Source: Chloroflexota bacterium
Lineage (GTDB): Bacteria > Chloroflexota > Chloroflexia > JAMDCE01
Assembly (NCBI GenBank): GCA_023489135.1
Contig: JAMDCE010000070.1
Location: 1 to 16,184, forward strand
DNA: 16,184 nt
Direction of reading: 5' to 3'
Of this stretch, positions 13,476-16,184 are shown one piece after another (position 1 is the stretch's first letter; every line of letters starts with the position of its first letter). The notes beneath the pieces are model-generated. The model was not told where the DNA came from and searched no databases. It worked only from the letters and a program-made list of their open reading frames with translations. The translations under genes were made by a program, and so were the position numbers.

Positions 13476-15824
13476 TTGAGAAACGTTCGCGCCACGGCCC
13501 TGGGCTTCGTCGCGTTTGGCCTGGTGATAGCCTTGACCCTCGCTGGCGGTGCCACCGCGCTGTGGGCTGGTAGAACGGGGCTGGAATTCACCTCGGCCTG
13601 GCGACAATCGACCGTAGACGACTTCAGGGCCGGTCAGGCTGTTAACGTCGTCCTTTCCCAGAAGGGCGACGGTGAGTTGCGTCTGGGGCCCGACGAAACT
13701 CTCGCGACCAGAGTCTACCCCGCCTACCATCTCCTGGGTCTCTACACCTCGCCCCCTCTGCGGGCCGAGCAAGGCTTCAATCGTCTGCAATTGACCGCAG
13801 GGGCGCAGGTACCTCCAGGTTCGGCCCTGGAGGCCGAGGTTCGCGTGAGCCCGGACGGCCAGACTTGGTCGCTCTGGGAGCCCGTTTCATTAAATGGCGA
13901 GGCCCTTGGCCTGGAATCCACGGCCTTGTACGCCCAATACCGGCTCACCTTGCTGGCCGACAGTCCAGACCTGACCCCGGTCGTGAACGATGTCACCCTG
14001 GAGTATGGCTACACTACTACTACTCCTCCATCGCGGCTCATCGGACCAACCACAGCGGCGGGCGCGACGTACCGCTTGTACGCAACCCGAGAAGGACTGG
14101 TGGGTGGTACCACGGCCAACGGGCACGTCATTACAGAGCGCGACCATTTTGTGGCTCTCCCGTCTCGCCGAGGGTTGGCCACGAAGGGAGGCTACGAGTA
14201 CCAGGTTCGGCTCTCCTATAATGGCCGCTCGGTGACAGAACCGGTCTGGGATGTGGGGCCCTGGAACATCCACGACAACTACTGGGATGACTCTCGTGAC
14301 CTCTATTCTTACCTTCCTCCAGGCTTACCACTGCTGGCGAAGGGTCTGCCCGAGTCTCAGGCGGCCAAGCAGACTGGCTATAACGGAGGGAAGGACGAGT
14401 TCGGGCGGACGGTCTTGAACCTTGCCGGTATCGATTTGGCCGACGGGACCTTCTGGGATAACCTCGGCCTGGTGGGCAACGATTGGGTGGATGTCACCTT
14501 TCTCTGGCAGCCCAGCAATCCCACTCCTACGCCGACTCCTACACCGCGTCCCACGCCTACTCCGAAGGCCAGCCGGCCCGACGCCGTGAGCTACTACGGG
14601 ATCTCCACAGTTGGCACCACCCTCTACCTGCCCGTCGTCCTTCGGGACGCCTACGGCGGTTGGACCACGGGGGTCGGTCTCCAGAACGCGGGATCTTCCC
14701 CAGCGACGATCGCCGTGACCTACTACGCTGCGGATGGGCAGGCCGTGTTAACTACCAACGTCACCGTTCCTGGGCGGGGCTACTGGGGACTATATCAGGG
14801 AGGCGAGCCCCTGCCCCTCGGCTTCGCCGGCACGGCCGTGGTGACCTCCAATCAGCCCATCGCCGCGGTGGTCAACGAGATTGCGACGACGGGGCAGGCC
14901 ATGAGCTACGAGGGCACCGCTCAGCCCGCCAACACGGTCTACCTGCCTCTGATAATGAAGAACGCCTACGGCGGCTGGACGACCGGCCTGACCGTGCAAA
15001 ACACCAGCGACAACCCCGCCTCGGTGACCGTCGTCTACTACAACGACGACGGCACTGAGGCAGGGCGGCAGACGCAAGATGTGCCAGGTCGGGGCTACTG
15101 GGCGGTTTACCACGGATCTGATCTGCTTCCGCCGGGTTTCGCTGGCGCGGCGATAGTGTCGTCCAACCAGCCAGTGGTAACGGTGGTGAATGAAGTCTCC
15201 AGCGCGGGAGCCATGAGTTATCGAGGGCTCTCCACACCATCCGCTGCCGCCTACTTTCCCGTTCTGATGAACGACGCCTACGGCGGCTGGACCACCGGCC
15301 TGAATGTGCAGAACACGACCGCGTCGCCGGCATCGGTGACGCTGACTTACTACGACGGTTCAGGTGGGGTGGTGACCAGCAAGAGTACCACCATTCCACC
15401 CCTCGGCCTCTGGGCCATCTTCCAGGGCGGGGCCGATCTGCCAAGCGGGTACGCTGGCTCGGGTGTTCTGACCTCAAGTCAGCCGGTGGTAGCGGTAGTG
15501 AATGAAATATCCGCGAACGGCTCGATGAGCTACGCTGGCGAGAATCAAGGCGCGAACAGGGTCTACCTACCAGTAATGCTGAATGACGCCTACGGCGGCT
15601 GGACCACCGGCGCCGGAATCCTGAGCCTCGGAAGTGGCAGCGCCACCATCACCTACTTCGACGCCAGCGGCAACATCGTCGGGAACGAGTCCAAGACTCT
15701 GTCCCCAAACTCCTACTGGGCCCTCTACCAGGGAGGCGCGGGACTTTCCCCTGGTTACGCCGGGTCAGCCATTGTCTCCTCTACGTCACCACTGGTCGTG
15801 GTGGTCAACGAAACTCCCCGCTAA
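13476..15824 (+). CDS. Secreted protein with conserved domain, PT linker and four ~104-aa repeats
   Basis: A 782-residue exported protein of unknown function. Start TTG 13476 is 9 bases after GAAAGG (13461-13466). Residues about 8-30 form a signal peptide or N-terminal anchor. Residues about 35-180 look like beta-structured modules (VSPDGQTWSLWEPV). After a TTTTPPS spacer, residues about 190-345 hold a distinctive region: ITERDHFVALPSRRG, VWDVGPWNIHDNYW, KQTGYNGGKDEFGRTVLN and AGIDLADGTFWDNLGL, then NDWVDVTFLW. I recognise this pattern from secreted proteins but cannot name it; a double-psi barrel is one possibility. Residues about 347-366 are a Pro-Thr linker, typically flexible and O-glycosylated. 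Four repeats of the NAYGGW type complete the protein. No sortase, SLH or C-terminal anchor is seen. Confidence 0.85.
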   Translation: MRNVRATALGFVAFGLVIALTLAGGATALWAGRTGLEFTSAWRQSTVDDFRAGQAVNVVLSQKGDGELRLGPDETLATRVYPAYHLLGLYTSPPLRAEQGFNRLQLTAGAQVPPGSALEAEVRVSPDGQTWSLWEPVSLNGEALGLESTALYAQYRLTLLADSPDLTPVVNDVTLEYGYTTTTPPSRLIGPTTAAGATYRLYATREGLVGGTTANGHVITERDHFVALPSRRGLATKGGYEYQVRLSYNGRSVTEPVWDVGPWNIHDNYWDDSRDLYSYLPPGLPLLAKGLPESQAAKQTGYNGGKDEFGRTVLNLAGIDLADGTFWDNLGLVGNDWVDVTFLWQPSNPTPTPTPTPRPTPTPKASRPDAVSYYGISTVGTTLYLPVVLRDAYGGWTTGVGLQNAGSSPATIAVTYYAADGQAVLTTNVTVPGRGYWGLYQGGEPLPLGFAGTAVVTSNQPIAAVVNEIATTGQAMSYEGTAQPANTVYLPLIMKNAYGGWTTGLTVQNTSDNPASVTVVYYNDDGTEAGRQTQDVPGRGYWAVYHGSDLLPPGFAGAAIVSSNQPVVTVVNEVSSAGAMSYRGLSTPSAAAYFPVLMNDAYGGWTTGLNVQNTTASPASVTLTYYDGSGGVVTSKSTTIPPLGLWAIFQGGADLPSGYAGSGVLTSSQPVVAVVNEISANGSMSYAGENQGANRVYLPVMLNDAYGGWTTGAGILSLGSGSATITYFDASGNIVGNESKTLSPNSYWALYQGGAGLSPGYAGSAIVSSTSPLVVVVNETPR
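14517..14566 (+). repeat. Pro-Thr linker coding repeat
   Basis: A low-complexity run encoding NPTPTPTPTPRPTPTPK, separating the N-terminal region from the repeats. Such linkers are commonly flexible spacers and O-glycosylation targets in secreted bacterial proteins. Confidence 0.85.
14619..15821 (+). repeat. Four tandem DAYGGW/NAYGGW protein repeats (gene 13476)
   Basis: The Asp/Asn before AYGGW falls at residues 391, 496, 600 and 704, periods of 105, 104 and 104 residues (315, 312, 312 bases). The motifs match those of the 7077 protein: LPVxxxxAYGGWTTG, Y-Y/F-x-x-x-G, YW-x-x-YQGG, P-x-G-(F/Y)-AG, and VNE. At the DNA level, 15273-15299 and 15585-15611 are identical over 27 bases, exactly 312 bases apart. 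Confidence 0.92.
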
Positions 15825-15854
15825 GATCTGCCTGTAGAGAAATGGTTGGCTGAC

Positions 15855-16056
15855 GGCCCGCCGGTTCGTTAGGTAATACTCTGCGGCCGCCGAGGTCTGC
15901 TGCGTATGGCCGTAATTGGTCAGGCAAGCCAACGCCGTCCCCGGCCGCAAGCCATCTCCCAAAACCTCCTCCCACTCTCCAGGGTCGATCGCTGGTGATG
16001 ATCGTCTCCCTCTGCTCGTACCGTTGCCGGATTATCTCCTACAGATCCTCCGGTCC
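15855..16056 (-). pseudogene. istB: Decayed IS21-family IstB ATPase, C-terminal fragment
   Basis: On the minus strand, reading leftwards, one frame gives GPEDL, a TAG (16041-16039) where Tyr is expected, then EIIRQRYEQRETIITSDRPW. A frameshift near 16000 moves to a second frame that reads EWEEVLGDGL, then TALACLTNYGH and AAAEYYLTNRRA. In order, these match the C-terminal half of IstB: 'DLYEIIRERYERGSTIITSNRP', 'EWGEVFGDPVLATALLDRLLHHAH' and 'SYRLKNRRA'. IstB is the AAA+ helper ATPase of IS21 transposition. A nonsense change, a frameshift and loss of the Walker A/B half show it is dead. Its left end lies about 30 bases from the end of the 13476 gene. The match is from memory of the family, without a database search. 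Confidence 0.75.
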
Positions 16057-16184
16057 TCGCCCCCGGCGGGAACGACCTGCATATCGCTGGAAACAGACAT
16101 GCCGTTCTGGTCGTAGTACATCACCGTCACCAGACCCGAACTGGCGCCGTTGTTTCGCAGATGTACCGCGCTAGTCCATCCCCC
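16032..16184 (-). pseudogene. Fragment of a third NAYGGW-repeat gene, broken
   Basis: From the right edge leftwards, the minus strand encodes GGWTSAVHLRNNGASSGLVT, then VMYYDQNGMSVSSD and MQVVPAGG. This is the first half of the same ~105-residue repeat (GGWTTG...QN...VTVxYYxxxG...VPGxG). Past about 16060 the match stops where GYWxxYQG should follow; the frame runs out through EDRRICRR to a TAA at 16034-16032, and the sequence becomes the istB remnant in another frame. The gene continues beyond the window to the right and would be convergent with the 13476 gene. Confidence 0.75.

Noticed and set aside
14619..15821. Regular repeats considered as a CRISPR array.
   Set aside because: The period is about 312 bases, the units are in frame and encode related protein domains; there is no short repeat-spacer pattern.
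15916..16116. A 66-residue + strand open frame near the right edge.
   Set aside because: It is the complement of the istB remnant and the broken repeat gene, both of which explain the sequence better on the minus strand.

Overview
The window reads as accessory DNA from a high-GC bacterium, most likely a member of the Chloroflexota. That assignment is inference. It rests on secreted proteins built from repeats of the 'YLPvvmkNAYGGWTtG' type, on the mix of GT4 and GT-C glycosyltransferases, and on dispersed palindromic intergenic repeats of a style I associate with that phylum. No rRNA, tRNA or housekeeping gene is present to confirm it.

Layout. (1) 1-326: non-coding, with two overlapping composite palindromic repeats. 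(2) 327-6696: a tight four-gene operon on the + strand, with three GT4 cytoplasmic glycosyltransferases and an 889-residue polytopic GT-C-like membrane protein; the first three genes are joined by GTGA stop/start overlaps. (3) 6697-7076: non-coding, with a second copy of the repeat found upstream of the operon, a TAACCCCT-type repeat, and a very good sigma70-like promoter (TTGACA-N17-TATACT). (4) 7077-9650: a secreted protein with an N-terminal beta-propeller-like region and four ~107-residue repeats. (5) 9651-10041: non-coding, with a perfect 15-bp-stem hairpin. (6) 10042-11517 and 11637-13385: two more polytopic GT-C-type proteins, the first of the DUF2723/TMEM260 type. (7) 13386-13475: a short gap filled by a TAACCCCT inverted repeat. 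(8) 13476-15824: a second secreted protein with a different N-terminal region, a Pro-Thr linker and four ~104-residue copies of the same repeat. (9) 15825-16184, minus strand: the edge of a third repeat-family gene, broken and joined to a decayed C-terminal piece of an IS21-family IstB ATPase.

How it may work together (inference). The cytoplasmic GT4 enzymes would build a lipid-linked glycan. The GT-C membrane proteins would transfer sugars from polyprenyl-phosphate donors on the outer face of the membrane. The Ser/Thr-rich secreted repeat proteins encoded between and after them are candidate surface or glycoprotein acceptors. The most distinctive content is the ~105-residue repeat module, present four times in each of two otherwise unrelated proteins and again in a broken third gene. 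Nearly all genes appear to start at GTG or TTG.
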